NCBI RefSeq assembly: GCF_030732065.1
Contig: NZ_JAVBHX010000006.1
Span: forward strand, 62,001 to 126,000
Length of the DNA: 64,000 nucleotides
From: Oceanimonas aquatica
GTDB taxonomy: Bacteria > Pseudomonadota > Gammaproteobacteria > Enterobacterales > Aeromonadaceae
Direction: 5' to 3'
Under the pieces are notes generated by a model that did no database searches, was not told where the DNA came from, and was given only the letters and a program-made list of their open reading frames with translations. Made by a program: the position numbers and the translations under genes. This document shows, one piece after another, positions 20,287-28,772 of this stretch (its first letter is position 1; every line of letters begins with the position of its first letter).

Positions 20287-20358
20287 CAATCGCCTGCACA
20301 GCGACCGATTTTCCGCCGCTTCGCGGCTCCAAACCGGCGCGTGAGCCGGGCGTTAAGC
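20281..20358 (+). other. attC site 1
   Basis: A 78-bp site runs from GCATAAC (overlapping the stop codon of cassette 1) to GTTAAGC. The centre contains TTCCGCCGCTTCGCGGC, the hairpin tip seen in many attC sites. R'' is the exact complement of the cassette's own left R' box. Confidence 0.85.
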
Positions 20359-20379
20359 ATCTAGGAGTAATGAGCACTA

Positions 20380-20895
20380 ATGAACGAGCAACGGCTCACA
20401 CAGGACTTAATAAATAGGATATCTAATGACTTTGAGATACTTCAGGAAGTTGAAGGATATCATCAACTTTACAATCAAAACGTGAGAATTGATTTGGTCT
20501 TGAGAGCAAAGCAGCATCTTATAGAACAAGGATTTACAAGTGAATGGTTCGGTATTGAATGTAAGTGGGTTCAAGGCGTTATTAAACAAACCTCAAAAAC
20601 CACTAGGCTTGTGTGGCAAAGTATTACTTATGCTCAAGCAGTGTTTAATGTACATGGTAACTGGGAAAAACTAAGGTTTGTTGCTGTATATACGCCACCT
20701 CAGCTTGAGCATTCAATAGAAGAGAATCTAAAAAGGTTACTAGAGGTTGGGCATTACGGCTGTGTTGGTAGGTTTCATTTCTACAAAAGTAACAGTGGCT
20801 GGTGTATTAGGTTTTCTAATGTTTATGCAAGTACAAATGGTGGCTTTCATATTAGCCATAATCAGTTACCAAAGCCCAGAGTTGGAAGTGTATAA
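20380..20895 (+). CDS. Cassette 2: putative PD-(D/E)XK-type nuclease, single domain
   Basis: The 171-residue protein shows a probable PD-(D/E)XK core: Asp38 in NVRIDLVLRA, then the Glu60-Cys-Lys62 triad in WFGIECKW, followed by a helix with Gln and Tyr (WQSITYAQ) as in that superfamily. No DNA-reader domain is apparent. The gene is AT-rich compared with the chromosome. AGGAG lies 12 bases before this ATG; a second ATG at 20370 opens a 15-codon overlapping frame. Assignment rests on motif spacing only. Confidence 0.65.
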   Translation: MNEQRLTQDLINRISNDFEILQEVEGYHQLYNQNVRIDLVLRAKQHLIEQGFTSEWFGIECKWVQGVIKQTSKTTRLVWQSITYAQAVFNVHGNWEKLRFVAVYTPPQLEHSIEENLKRLLEVGHYGCVGRFHFYKSNSGWCIRFSNVYASTNGGFHISHNQLPKPRVGSV

Positions 20896-20897
20896 GT

Positions 20898-20992
20898 GCT
20901 TAACAAGTCAAAGCACGCGGACTTGGTAAAGCTGTTACCTTTTTTCAAAAAAAGTAGCCTACTTCACCAATCCGGTGTTTGAGGCGTTATAA
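20898..20992 (+). other. attC site 2
   Basis: A 95-bp site runs from GCTTAAC to GTTATAA. R'' is the exact complement of the left R' box of cassette 2 (GTTAAGC). The AAGTCAAAGCACGCGGACTT left arm resembles attC sites of marine gammaproteobacteria. It begins two bases after the stop codon. Confidence 0.85.
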
Positions 20993-21008
20993 ATTATAAG
21001 GAGAGTAA

Positions 21009-21425
21009 ATGAGTTCCGTACACTATTTTGATTGCGAAGGACCAGATGTGCGGGCGATCGCTCTCGCGCTGAAGTTGGCGGCGGATTTAGCGACGAAAGG
21101 AACGAAAGAAATAACCATATTTTTACCTACTCTGCAGCAAGCCAAAGGTACGGTGCTTACAGACGTTATTGGCTTGGAAGCAGCCAAAAAGCTTTCGAAA
21201 GGCCAGCTTTACAAACTTGGAGGAGCGACTGTAAAAATGGTATCCGATAGAACTTACAGCGAATATGGATCCAATGGTGTTGTCGTTGCTCTGTGGCCAT
21301 CAACGAATATGAGAAAAAAGTTAGAGCGCCCATCTTACGAGGCATTGGTTATAGTGCCTTGGCTAAAAGAAGAAAATTATGACTGGGCTGAAAAGAGAGG
21401 AGCAAAAGTATTGTCGGTAGCGTAG
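21009..21425 (+). CDS. Cassette 3: unknown 138-residue alpha/beta protein
   Basis: I do not recognise the family. The chain alternates helices and strands: VHYFDCEG, a helix with AIALALKLAADLATKG, strand EITIFLP, a helix-rich centre (LEAAKKLSKGQLYKLGG), strand GVVVALWP and EALVIVPWL near the end. This suggests a Rossmann-like or similar soluble fold. No signal peptide or membrane helix is seen. It has an AAGGAG ribosome site five bases upstream and sits between two attC sites. Confidence 0.75.
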   Translation: MSSVHYFDCEGPDVRAIALALKLAADLATKGTKEITIFLPTLQQAKGTVLTDVIGLEAAKKLSKGQLYKLGGATVKMVSDRTYSEYGSNGVVVALWPSTNMRKKLERPSYEALVIVPWLKEENYDWAEKRGAKVLSVA

Positions 21426-21428
21426 AAT

Positions 21429-21548
21429 TCATAACTAGGCGTTGCAGCGGACCCCTTGCACACCGCTTGCTTTTGCGCAATTCGCTACGCTCATTTTATT
21501 GCGAAAAACCAAGATCCATTCCAGGGGGCGCTGAACTTGGCGTTATAC
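21429..21548 (+). other. attC site 3
   Basis: A 120-bp site runs from TCATAAC to GTTATAC, with CTAGGCGTTGCAGCGG in the left arm. R'' differs by one base from the complement of the cassette's left box (TTATAAC expected). It is the longest of the four sites. Confidence 0.8.
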
Positions 21549-21566
21549 AAAGTGAGAAATTAGAGA

Positions 21567-22427
21567 ATGGATCAAATATTCAATAATAGGGAAGTTGCAG
21601 TTTCGATTTGGGCTGGGTTACTTTTCATTTTTGGAATCTCTAAAGCAGGTGTTAGAGATGCAGCTAAGAATGTAGTTATTGCATTCTTTCATCCCAAAAT
21701 AGTATCCACTTTTTTATTCATGGGAATTTATACTTGGGGAGTTGTTAAGCTTTTACAAATTATTGATCTGTGGAATTTTGTTCAACTAAAGAATACTATT
21801 TTCTGGTTTATTTTCGTGGGAGTAGCAGAAATTTTCAAGGCTACTTCTGCACAAGGGAAAGAACATTATTTTAAAAACTCACTAAAGAGCCACTTTAAGA
21901 TATTAGTGATTTTAGAGTTTGTGGTCGCTTTCCAAAGCTTTAGCCTAATAGCTGAAATATTTATCGTTCCTATATCTGCATTTTTAGGCGCTCTTCTTGC
22001 GGTTTCTCAAAGTAAGGAGGAGTTTGAGCCTGTTGAAAAGATAATATCTTGGCTGCTTTCAATTTTTGGGATCATTTTTATTCTTTATGGTTGCTACTAT
22101 ATGTCAACCCATCTAGATAAGTTCTTACAAATAAAAACAATATTGGATTTTCTAACTCCAATATTGCTTTCTATATTCCTTCTACCATTCGTCTACGTCT
22201 TGTCTGTCTATATTCTATATGAGCGTATTCTGATACGTATTAATATTTATACAAGCAACAAAAAGAATCGCCTATTTGGTAAAGTAATGGCGCTAATACA
22301 CTTTAATCGAGATCATAAAAGCTTAGAAAAATGGCTAGCTTATTCGTGTATGGATGATTTTAGAACTAAGAAGTCGATAGAAGAATCGATAAAGAGTTTC
22401 AATCAATTAGATGAGAAAATGGTATAA
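21567..22427 (+). CDS. Cassette 4: AT-rich polytopic membrane protein of unknown function
   Basis: The 286-residue protein has about five or six hydrophobic segments (WAGLLFIFGIS, VSTFLFMGIYTWGVV, NTIFWFIFVGVAEIF, FIVPISAFLGALLA, ISWLLSIFGIIFILYG, FLTPILLSIFLLPFVYVLSV). A charged cytoplasmic C-terminus of about 60 residues follows (KNRLFGKV to the end). The start NNREVAVSIW with later VRDAAK recalls a widespread uncharacterised membrane family, but I cannot name it. Codon use is strongly AT-biased, unlike everything around it. No strong ribosome site is present (TTAGAGA). Confidence 0.75.
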   Translation: MDQIFNNREVAVSIWAGLLFIFGISKAGVRDAAKNVVIAFFHPKIVSTFLFMGIYTWGVVKLLQIIDLWNFVQLKNTIFWFIFVGVAEIFKATSAQGKEHYFKNSLKSHFKILVILEFVVAFQSFSLIAEIFIVPISAFLGALLAVSQSKEEFEPVEKIISWLLSIFGIIFILYGCYYMSTHLDKFLQIKTILDFLTPILLSIFLLPFVYVLSVYILYERILIRINIYTSNKKNRLFGKVMALIHFNRDHKSLEKWLAYSCMDDFRTKKSIEESIKSFNQLDEKMV

Positions 22428-22524
22428 CAAGGCGCTGCAACCGCCAGCCAAACTGTCACTCGTTTTGCCAAAAGACCGGCAAAACCAGCGCTATTTTTGT
22501 CTGCGGCTGAGCGCGGCGTTAAGG
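22422..22524 (+). other. attC site 4
   Basis: A 103-bp site runs from GTATAAC (overlapping the stop codon) to GTTAAGG. It has complementary arms around GGCGCTGCAACCGCC and GGCTGAGCGCGGC. R'' is the exact complement of the left box of cassette 4. Confidence 0.85.
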
Positions 22525-22541
22525 CAAAAGGAGGTTGACCG

Positions 22542-22949
22542 ATGAGCACTTCGGCTCAGGTACTTGGACTCTTCATCGCTTGGGCGCTTCTTCTTGTCGT
22601 GCTCATGGAGGCAAGTCGCTGTTATTTCCTTATCAAAGGTCGCATTCGTTCCAATGAGTTCAAGCCGGACAATTCAAACTTACCCCCCTTCATGCAGCGG
22701 CTGGCCAGAGCACACGCGAACTGCATTGAAGGCCTTCCTATTTTCGGTGGGCTGCTAATCCTGGCAATCGTGACCGGCCAAACCGGGATCACGGACGCCT
22801 TGGCACCATGGTTCTTGCTCGCGCGAGTGGCGCAGTCAAGTCTCCATGTCGCCTCGTTGAGCGTGGCCGCGGTAAATGCCAGGTTTGCCACCTTTGTCGT
22901 GCAAGTGAGCATCGCGGTCTATTGGGCATGGTCACTCATCCTAAACTAA
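22542..22949 (+). CDS. Cassette 5: MAPEG-family membrane protein
   Basis: The 135-residue protein has about four membrane helices and the MAPEG (eicosanoid/glutathione metabolism) pattern: a long first helix, then FMQRLARAHANCIEGLPIFG, with the family's RxxxNHxExxP-like motif present as RAHANCIEGLP. It ends in a C-terminal AVYWAWSLIL helix. MAPEG proteins bind lipophilic substrates or glutathione; the substrate here is unknown. A strong AAGGAGG ribosome site lies seven bases upstream. Composition is nearer to the chromosome than cassettes 2-4. Confidence 0.85.
   Translation: MSTSAQVLGLFIAWALLLVVLMEASRCYFLIKGRIRSNEFKPDNSNLPPFMQRLARAHANCIEGLPIFGGLLILAIVTGQTGITDALAPWFLLARVAQSSLHVASLSVAAVNARFATFVVQVSIAVYWAWSLILN
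22940..22946 (+). other. Probable degenerate R'' box at the right end of the array
   Basis: CCTAAAC overlaps the stop of cassette 5 and differs by one base from CCTTAAC, the complement expected from its left R' box. No matching R' box is found downstream, so the last attC is probably truncated or decayed. Confidence 0.45.
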
Positions 22950-22964
22950 ATCGTGCGTTCACGG

Positions 22965-22996
22965 ATGGTGCCCTGACAAGCGTAACAGGGCACCAT
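22965..22996. other. 11-bp perfect hairpin after the cassette array
   Basis: ATGGTGCCCTG and CAGGGCACCAT are separated by ten bases. No T-run follows, so it is not a typical intrinsic terminator. It may stabilise the transcript end or be part of a broken recombination site. Confidence 0.55.
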
Positions 22997-23113
22997 ACCG
23001 GCTGATCTGGATTCAAAGATGAAAGCCTGCCTACCGCTGGAAACGATTAACCTGAAGCCGGATCCGTCAGAGCTATAATCGACAGACATTTGCATGGAAA
23101 GGGAGGGCGTCAC

Positions 23114-24667
23114 ATGGCCACCAATACCGCATCAAACCAGTTTGATGCCATTGTGATCGGCTCCGGCATGGGCGGCATGACCACAGCCGCGGCGCTTTCC
23201 CGCCTGGATCACCGAGTGTTGCTGCTTGAGCAGGCTCAGGACATTGGCGGGCTGACCCACGCTTTCAGCCGAAATGGTTTCACCTGGGATGTGGGCCTGC
23301 ACTATTGCGGCACCTTTGGCCACGATCAGCGTGCCGGCAAAATCCTCGACTGGCTCAGTGGTGGCACCATTGAGTTTCACTCGGTCGGCACCGTCTACGA
23401 CACCCTGCATTTTCCCGATGGCTTTGAGATCGCCGTGGGCCGCCCGGCGGCCGCCTACAAGATGGAGCTGAAAGAATGCTTTCCCGATAATGCCGCCGAA
23501 ATAGAGGCCTACTTTGAGGCGCTGCTGTCGGCGGAAGAGGCTGCGCACATGGTGGCGGCCGAGCGGGCCATGCCCGAGCCATTTCGTTCCGCCCATCACT
23601 GGTGGAACCAAAACAAAATTCAGCGCTGGTGCAGCCGCACCACGGGTGAAGTGATTGACGAGTACATCAGCAACCCTCAGCTGGCCGCCGTGTTGTCGGC
23701 CCAGTGGGGCACCTATGGTGGCAAACCCACGGAGGCGAGTTTTGCCATTCATGCCACCATCATGGGCCACTACCTCGACGGCGCAGCCTATCCGGTTGGC
23801 GGGGCCGCGGCCATTGCCGAGGGCCTGGTGCCGGCTATTAAAGCGGCGGGAGGCCGTGCCCAAGCCGGCACCGCGGTGGACGAGATAATGCTTGAAGACG
23901 GCAAGGCCGTGGGTGTGCGCACCCACTCCGGTGAGGAATTCAGGGCGCCCTGTATCGTGTCGGCCATCGGCGCCGCTGAAACCGTGAAGCACCTGCTGCC
24001 AAAGGCAGTTCGCGAGCAGGACTGGGCACGGGAGATAGCGACATTCAGGCCGTCGCTCTGCCACTTTGATCTGTATCTTGGCTTTGAGGGGGACATCAGC
24101 CAGCACGGGGCCACGCGCTCAAACCACTGGTTTTATCAAAGCTGGAACACCAATAACGCCATCTGGAGTGGGACGGACGTCGAGCCCATTGCCATGATGT
24201 TTGTGTCGTTTTCGTCGCTCAAGGATCCCGCCCATGATCCCGGGCCGGCGAACAAGCACTGCGGCGATATGCTGGTCTGGGCCGACTGGTCGTTGGTAGC
24301 CGGGTTTGCAAATGGCGGAGCCGAGCAGCGGCCCGAAGAGTGGGCCTCGTTCAAACAGGGTATTGAGTCGATCATGCTGGATGCCTTCAGGCAGCAGTTT
24401 CCGGATCTGGCGCCGCTGATTGCCTACCATGAGCTGGGCACGCCGCTGGCCACCGTTGCCTTTACCGGCCATGAGCAGGGCGGCTTTTATGGCGTTGAAA
24501 CCACGCCGCGGCGCATGTTGTCGAGCGCCCTTAACGCCCGCACCCCGGTGCCCGGTTTGTTTCTGTCCGGTCAGGATGTGATGACGCCGGGCATTGCCGG
24601 CGCCCTGACCGGCGGTATACTGGGGGCGGCGGCCATCGATCCGCGGGTATTTCAGAAACTTAAATAA
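23114..24667 (+). CDS. FAD-dependent oxidoreductase, RetSat/CrtISO-like
   Basis: The 517-residue protein starts with the dinucleotide-binding motif VIGSGMGGMTTAAALSRL and a following LLLEQAQDIGGLTHAF, as in phytoene desaturases, carotenoid isomerases and retinol saturases. The C-terminus has the second FAD motif PGLFLSGQDVMTPGIAGALT. Similar bacterial enzymes act on polyene or lipid substrates, but the substrate here is unknown. Translation is best started at ATG 23114 with GGGAGGG upstream; a TTG at 23090 would add eight residues. It stands alone after the cassette array. Confidence 0.85.
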   Translation: MATNTASNQFDAIVIGSGMGGMTTAAALSRLDHRVLLLEQAQDIGGLTHAFSRNGFTWDVGLHYCGTFGHDQRAGKILDWLSGGTIEFHSVGTVYDTLHFPDGFEIAVGRPAAAYKMELKECFPDNAAEIEAYFEALLSAEEAAHMVAAERAMPEPFRSAHHWWNQNKIQRWCSRTTGEVIDEYISNPQLAAVLSAQWGTYGGKPTEASFAIHATIMGHYLDGAAYPVGGAAAIAEGLVPAIKAAGGRAQAGTAVDEIMLEDGKAVGVRTHSGEEFRAPCIVSAIGAAETVKHLLPKAVREQDWAREIATFRPSLCHFDLYLGFEGDISQHGATRSNHWFYQSWNTNNAIWSGTDVEPIAMMFVSFSSLKDPAHDPGPANKHCGDMLVWADWSLVAGFANGGAEQRPEEWASFKQGIESIMLDAFRQQFPDLAPLIAYHELGTPLATVAFTGHEQGGFYGVETTPRRMLSSALNARTPVPGLFLSGQDVMTPGIAGALTGGILGAAAIDPRVFQKLK

Positions 24668-24786
24668 GCCATGTGGAGCCCGGTGTTGGCCGGGTCGGGT
24701 AATAGATGAAGGATCCCGGCGCCGGATCCCGGTATGATTGCCGGTCACCTTAGTACTTTGATAACAAAGAGATAATTACCCGTTCC

Positions 24787-25389
24787 ATGTCCACCTTTCT
24801 TTCCGGCTTTGCCCTCAGCTTTTCCCTGATCCTGGCCATCGGCTCCCAGAATGCCTTTGTGCTCAAACAGGGCATTAAACGCCACCATGTGTTTGTGGTA
24901 TGCGCGGTGTGTGCCGTGTCCGATGCGCTGCTTATTTCTCTTGGGGTGGCGGGGTTTGGTGCCATTGTGCAGCAGTTTCCCGCCATCGAAACCCTGGCCC
25001 GTTACGGCGGCGCGGCCTTTCTGGCGGTGTATGCCGGCTTGAGTTTCAAATCGGCCTTCAGCACCACCCATGCCATGACGGCGGCGGGGGACTCGCAGCA
25101 ACCGGTGCTGAAAACCGTGGCCATCTGTCTGGCCTTTACCTGGCTTAACCCGCATGTGTATCTGGATACGGTGGTGCTGCTCGGCTCCATCTCCACCCAG
25201 TATCAGCCGGCCCAGGCGGTGTTTGCCCTGGGGGCCGTGTGTGCCTCGTTCCTGTTTTTCTTCGGCCTGGGATACGGCGCCCGGCTGCTGGCACCGGTGT
25301 TTCAGCGACCTCAGGCCTGGAAGGTGCTGGAGTTTGTGGTGGGGGTGATGATGGCGACCATTGCCATCACGCTGGTGGTAGGTGCGTGA
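24787..25389 (+). CDS. LysE/ArgO-type amino acid exporter
   Basis: The 200-residue protein has six membrane helices with the ArgO-like start FALSFSLILAIGSQNAFVLKQG, the SDALLISLG segment in helix 2 and TWLNPHVYLDTVVLLG in the second half. These are hallmarks of the LysE/ArgO branch rather than RhtB. It probably exports arginine or lysine. No adjacent LysR regulator (argP/lysG) is visible; that branch is often regulated by one. Confidence 0.88.
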   Translation: MSTFLSGFALSFSLILAIGSQNAFVLKQGIKRHHVFVVCAVCAVSDALLISLGVAGFGAIVQQFPAIETLARYGGAAFLAVYAGLSFKSAFSTTHAMTAAGDSQQPVLKTVAICLAFTWLNPHVYLDTVVLLGSISTQYQPAQAVFALGAVCASFLFFFGLGYGARLLAPVFQRPQAWKVLEFVVGVMMATIAITLVVGA

Positions 25390-25480
25390 AGGAAGTGGGT
25401 TGAGGCACGTTCAGGTGGCTGGCAGACCTTGGCATTTCTATGTGGTTACTCAGGTGAGGGCAGTTCGGTGGAATATGCCC

Positions 25481-25543
25481 TGGACTCCCGCCTTCGCGGG
25501 AGTGACAAGGGATGGATGTCATTCCCATGAAGGTGGGAATCCA
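25481..25543. repeat. Inverted doublet of the dispersed palindrome
   Basis: GACTCCCGCCTTCGCGGGAG and CATTCCCATGAAGGTGGGAA are opposite-facing copies of the same unit separated by about ten bases, in the gap between the ArgO-like gene and dxs. Confidence 0.75.
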
Positions 25544-25594
25544 GAACATAGCGCAGAATACTGATGACAAGGCAGCCTCTGCAGAGACACAAAT

Positions 25595-25626
25595 AAAAAA
25601 GCGAAGCCAATTGGCTTCGCTTTTTT
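25595..25626 (-). terminator. Terminator of the xseB-ispA-dxs operon
   Basis: A perfect palindrome of A-run, GCGAAGCCAA, TTGGCTTCGC and T-run works in both directions. It lies just downstream of dxs on the minus strand and could also stop read-through from the exporter side. Confidence 0.9.
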
Positions 25627-25642
25627 ATCAGATAGGCGTCGC

Positions 25643-27508
25643 TTAGCCCGCCTGATATTCCCTTACGGCCTTGGTAATACCCTCGGCGTCCAGGCCCAGC
25701 TTGGTCCAGATCTGCTGCTGGGTGCCCTGCTCCACAAAGTAGTCGGGCAACCCCAGGTTCAGCACTGGCACCGGCTTTTTGTGGCGCATCAGGCATTCGT
25801 TTACCGCCGAGCCGGCGCCGCCCATGATGGCGTTTTCTTCTACTGTGACCAGCAGTTCGTGGTCGGCCAGCAGTTCCAGCACCAGGGCTTCGTCCAGGGG
25901 TTTTACAAAGCGCATGTCCACCAGAGTGGCATCAAGGCGCTCGGCGGCGGCTTCAGCGGCGGGCAGCAGGGTGCCAAAGTTCAGCAGCGCTACCTTGCTG
26001 CCCTTGCGCAGGCGCTGGCCCTTGCCGATTTCCAGGGCGGTCATGGTGTTGTCAATTTCGGTGCCCCGGCCGCTGCCGCGGGGATAGCGCACGGCGGCAG
26101 GGCCGGTGTGCATATAGCCGGTGTAGAGCATTTGCCGGCATTCGTTTTCGTCCGCCGGGGTCATGATCACCATGTTGGGCACGGTGCGCATAAAGCTCAG
26201 GTCATAGGCGCCCTGGTGAGTGGGACCGTCGGCACCCACAATGCCGGCCCGGTCAATGGCAAACAGCACGTCCAGGTTTTGCAGCGCCACGTCGTGGATC
26301 AGCTGATCGTAGGCGCGCTGCAAGAAGGTGGAGTAAATGGCTACCACCGGCTTTTTACCTTCAATGGCCAGGCCCGCCGCCAGGGTCACGGCGTGCTGCT
26401 CGGCAATGGCCACATCAAAGTAGCGCTTGGGAAATTCCCGTGAAAAACGCACCAGGCCGGAGCCCTCGCGCATGGCCGGGGTAATGGCCATCAGCTGGTC
26501 GCAGTCTTTGGCCATGTCGCACAGCCAGTTGCCGAATATGCTGGAAAAACTGGGGCTGGCCGGAGTGCTCTTGGGCAGGGAATTTTCCGCCGGGTTGAAC
26601 TTGGGTACGCCATGGTAACCAATGGGGTCCTGCTCGGCGGGCAGGTAGCCCTTGCCCTTGCGGGTCATCACGTGCAGGAACTGCGGGCCCTTGAGCTTGC
26701 GCATGTTGCGCAGGGTGTCCACCAGGGTCTCGATGTCGTGGCCGTCAATGGGGCCCACGTAGTTGAAGCCGAATTCCTCAAACAGGGTACCGGGCACCAC
26801 CATGCCTTTCAGGTGCTCTTCGGTGCGCCGCGCCAGCTCTTTCAGCGGCGGCAGTATTTCCAGCGCCTTTTTGCCCCCCTCACGCAGGGTGCTGTAGAGC
26901 GAGCCCGACATGATGCGCGCCAGGTGGTTGTTAAGCGCGCCCACGTTTTCGGAAATGGACATTTCGTTGTCGTTCAGCACCACCAGCATGTCTTTGTGCA
27001 GATCGCCGGCGTGGTTCAGGGCCTCAAAGGCCATGCCGGCGGTGAGGGCCCCGTCGCCGATCACCGCCACTACCTTGCGGTTTTGCTGTTCCTGATCGGC
27101 GGCAATGGCCATGCCCAGCGCCGCGCCTATGCTGGTGCTGGAGTGACCCACCGACAGGGTGTCGTATTCGCTTTCTTCCCGCCAGGGAAAGGGGTGCAGG
27201 CCTTCATACTGACGAATGCTGCCCATGCGTTCGCGCCGGCCGGTGAGGATCTTGTGGGGGTAGGCCTGGTGGCCCACGTCCCATATCAGGCGGTCGAAGG
27301 GGGTTTTGTACACATAGTGCAGCGCCACCGTCAGCTCCACTACGCCCAGGCCCGAGGCCAGGTGGCCGCTGCTGCGGCTCACCGAGTGCAGCAAATAGGA
27401 TCTCAGCTCGTCACACAGGGCCGGCAAACGTTCCTGGGGCAGGCTGCGCAGCTCTTCCGGCAGGTTGGCCAGGGCCAGGGTGGGGTAATCGGCAATATTC
27501 AGACTCAT
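25643..27508 (-). CDS. dxs: 1-deoxy-D-xylulose-5-phosphate synthase
   Basis: Dxs condenses pyruvate and glyceraldehyde 3-phosphate with thiamine diphosphate in the first step of the MEP isoprenoid pathway. The 621-residue protein has the ThDP motif [33 protein letters not shown]-like segment and, in the second half, [20 protein letters not shown]. It is last in the xseB-ispA-dxs operon, with ispA ending 30 bases upstream. Its cofactor links it to thiL and thiI in the same window. Confidence 0.97.
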   Translation of the reverse strand: MSLNIADYPTLALANLPEELRSLPQERLPALCDELRSYLLHSVSRSSGHLASGLGVVELTVALHYVYKTPFDRLIWDVGHQAYPHKILTGRRERMGSIRQYEGLHPFPWREESEYDTLSVGHSSTSIGAALGMAIAADQEQQNRKVVAVIGDGALTAGMAFEALNHAGDLHKDMLVVLNDNEMSISENVGALNNHLARIMSGSLYSTLREGGKKALEILPPLKELARRTEEHLKGMVVPGTLFEEFGFNYVGPIDGHDIETLVDTLRNMRKLKGPQFLHVMTRKGKGYLPAEQDPIGYHGVPKFNPAENSLPKSTPASPSFSSIFGNWLCDMAKDCDQLMAITPAMREGSGLVRFSREFPKRYFDVAIAEQHAVTLAAGLAIEGKKPVVAIYSTFLQRAYDQLIHDVALQNLDVLFAIDRAGIVGADGPTHQGAYDLSFMRTVPNMVIMTPADENECRQMLYTGYMHTGPAAVRYPRGSGRGTEIDNTMTALEIGKGQRLRKGSKVALLNFGTLLPAAEAAAERLDATLVDMRFVKPLDEALVLELLADHELLVTVEENAIMGGAGSAVNECLMRHKKPVPVLNLGLPDYFVEQGTQQQIWTKLGLDAEGITKAVREYQAG

Positions 27509-27538
27509 AGGCTTGGGCTTGTCGTTATTGTTGTCGCT

Positions 27539-28426
27539 TCAGTATTCGCGCTGCACTATGTAGTGGGCGAAGGCTTCCAGAGTGTCGGTGTTGCAGGGCA
27601 GACCGGCCAGGGCGGCGAGGGCGTCTCGATGCAGGCGGTTGGCCAGCTCACGGGCACCGTCCAGCCCCAGCAGCGCCGGATAGGTGCTTTTTTGCTGGGC
27701 CAGATCCTTCCCCTGAGTTTTGCCCAGGGTTTCGGTGCTGGCGGTAATGTCGAGAATGTCGTCCTGCACCTGAAACGCCAGGCCAATGGCCTCGGCATAG
27801 CGGCTGAGGGCGTCCAGCTCATCAGGCGACAGGGTGGGGGAACACAAGGCCCCCAGGCGCACGGCGGCACGGATCAGCGCCCCGGTCTTGTGGCGGTGAA
27901 TGGCCTCAAGGGTGGCGCGCTCTACCGGTCTGCCTTCGTGGTAGATGTCCAGGGCCTGACCGCCGCACATGCCGCCGTAGCCGCTGGCGGCGGCCAGCTC
28001 CTGCACCATGCGCAGACGGCGTTCGGCAGGCAGACTGCCGGTGGCGTCGCTCAGCAGTTCAAAGGCCAGGGTCTGCAGGGCGTCGCCGGCAAGAATGGCG
28101 GTGGCTTCGTCAAAGGCCTTGTGCACAGTGGGCTTGCCCCGGCGCAGGTCGTCGTTGTCCATGGCCGGCAGATCGTCGTGGATCAGGGAATAGGCGTGAA
28201 TGCATTCAATAGCGGCAGCGGCGGCGTCGGCGGCCTGATCGTCGGCATCTTTGGTCAGTCCGGCGGTGGCATACACCAGCATGGGGCGCACCCGCTTGCC
28301 GCCCTGCAGCAGGCCATACTCCATGGCATCGCGCAGAGTGGGGGCCAGGTCGTCCAGCCGGTCCAGGGCGCGGCGCAGGGCGGCGTTAATGCGTTCGCCG
28401 TATTGCTGTTGCCAGTGGGCGATCAC
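27539..28426 (-). CDS. ispA: Farnesyl diphosphate synthase
   Basis: IspA makes geranyl and farnesyl diphosphate from IPP and DMAPP. The 295-residue protein has the first Asp-rich motif in [15 protein letters not shown] and the second in [22 protein letters not shown] and [11 protein letters not shown] are other family marks. It overlaps the xseB stop by four bases and precedes dxs, so the operon supplies isoprenoid precursors. Confidence 0.96.
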   Translation of the reverse strand: MIAHWQQQYGERINAALRRALDRLDDLAPTLRDAMEYGLLQGGKRVRPMLVYATAGLTKDADDQAADAAAAAIECIHAYSLIHDDLPAMDNDDLRRGKPTVHKAFDEATAILAGDALQTLAFELLSDATGSLPAERRLRMVQELAAASGYGGMCGGQALDIYHEGRPVERATLEAIHRHKTGALIRAAVRLGALCSPTLSPDELDALSRYAEAIGLAFQVQDDILDITASTETLGKTQGKDLAQQKSTYPALLGLDGARELANRLHRDALAALAGLPCNTDTLEAFAHYIVQREY

Positions 28427-28674
28427 GGCTGCTGCTCCTCATTGGCGCCAAAGTCGGCCAGGGTGTCGCCATCTTTCATCAGAATTTTGACCTGCTGTTC
28501 GGCCTGGCTCAGCCGCTGCTGGCCGGCGCGCACCAGCTGCACGCCCCGTTCAAACGATTTCAGTGCCTGCTCCAGACTCAGCTCTCCCTGCTCCAGCTGA
28601 CCCACCAGGCCTTCCAGCTCGGCGAGTGCGCTTTCAAAGTCCATGTTTTCCGGTTTTTTGGCAGCCACGGGCAT
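28423..28674 (-). CDS. xseB: Exodeoxyribonuclease VII small subunit
   Basis: This 83-residue helical-hairpin protein binds the large subunit XseA and supports single-strand DNA degradation. The core [20 protein letters not shown] and [20 protein letters not shown] are diagnostic. The start at 28674 (MPVAAKKPE) matches E. coli XseB length; AGAGG is adjacent to it, closer than ideal, and a TTG at 28695 in the same frame is an alternative. It is first of the operon on the minus strand. Confidence 0.93.
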   Translation of the reverse strand: MPVAAKKPENMDFESALAELEGLVGQLEQGELSLEQALKSFERGVQLVRAGQQRLSQAEQQVKILMKDGDTLADFGANEEQQP

Positions 28675-28772
28675 CCTCTGTTCTATCGCATGCAAAATTG
28701 GGCCAATAGTAACACCGCTGCCCGGAATTTGGCGAAGGATTAGCGACTTTCAGCCGCCGGGCCTGCGGGCCG

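Larger units (their letters stand above)
19465..22946 (+). mobile_element. Integron-type gene cassette array (five cassettes, no integrase seen)
   Basis: Five promoter-poor genes in one orientation are separated by sites with the attC layout: a 3' R'' box at each gene's end and an R' box GTTRRRY-like at the next junction. Each cassette's R'' is the reverse complement of the R' at its own left edge: GTTATGC/GCATAAC, GTTAAGC/GCTTAAC, GTTATAA/TCATAAC (one mismatch), GTTATAC/GTATAAC. This is expected only if each cassette once existed as a circle. Sites differ in length (78-120 bp). Base composition of cassettes 2 and 4 is far more AT-rich than the flanks. No integrase gene lies within the window, so this is best called a cluster of attC sites lacking an integrase, or a detached piece of one. 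Confidence 0.85.

Noticed and set aside
20370-20417. 15-codon frame at the start of cassette 2
   Set aside because: ATG 20370 is only two bases from AGGAG, and the frame overlaps the better-supported PD-(D/E)XK gene. Probably chance, although it could compete for ribosomes.
18740-23113. Search for an integron integrase gene or remnant
   Set aside because: No tyrosine recombinase motifs were seen in either strand around the array; the array is therefore reported without an integrase.
24700-24760. Terminator after the RetSat-like gene
   Set aside because: GGATCCCGGCGCCGGATCC can form a hairpin, but no T-run follows it.
26612-28600. A 662-codon plus-strand open frame
   Set aside because: It is antisense to dxs, ispA and xseB, whose protein motifs are unmistakable. 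No ribosome site or domain supports it.
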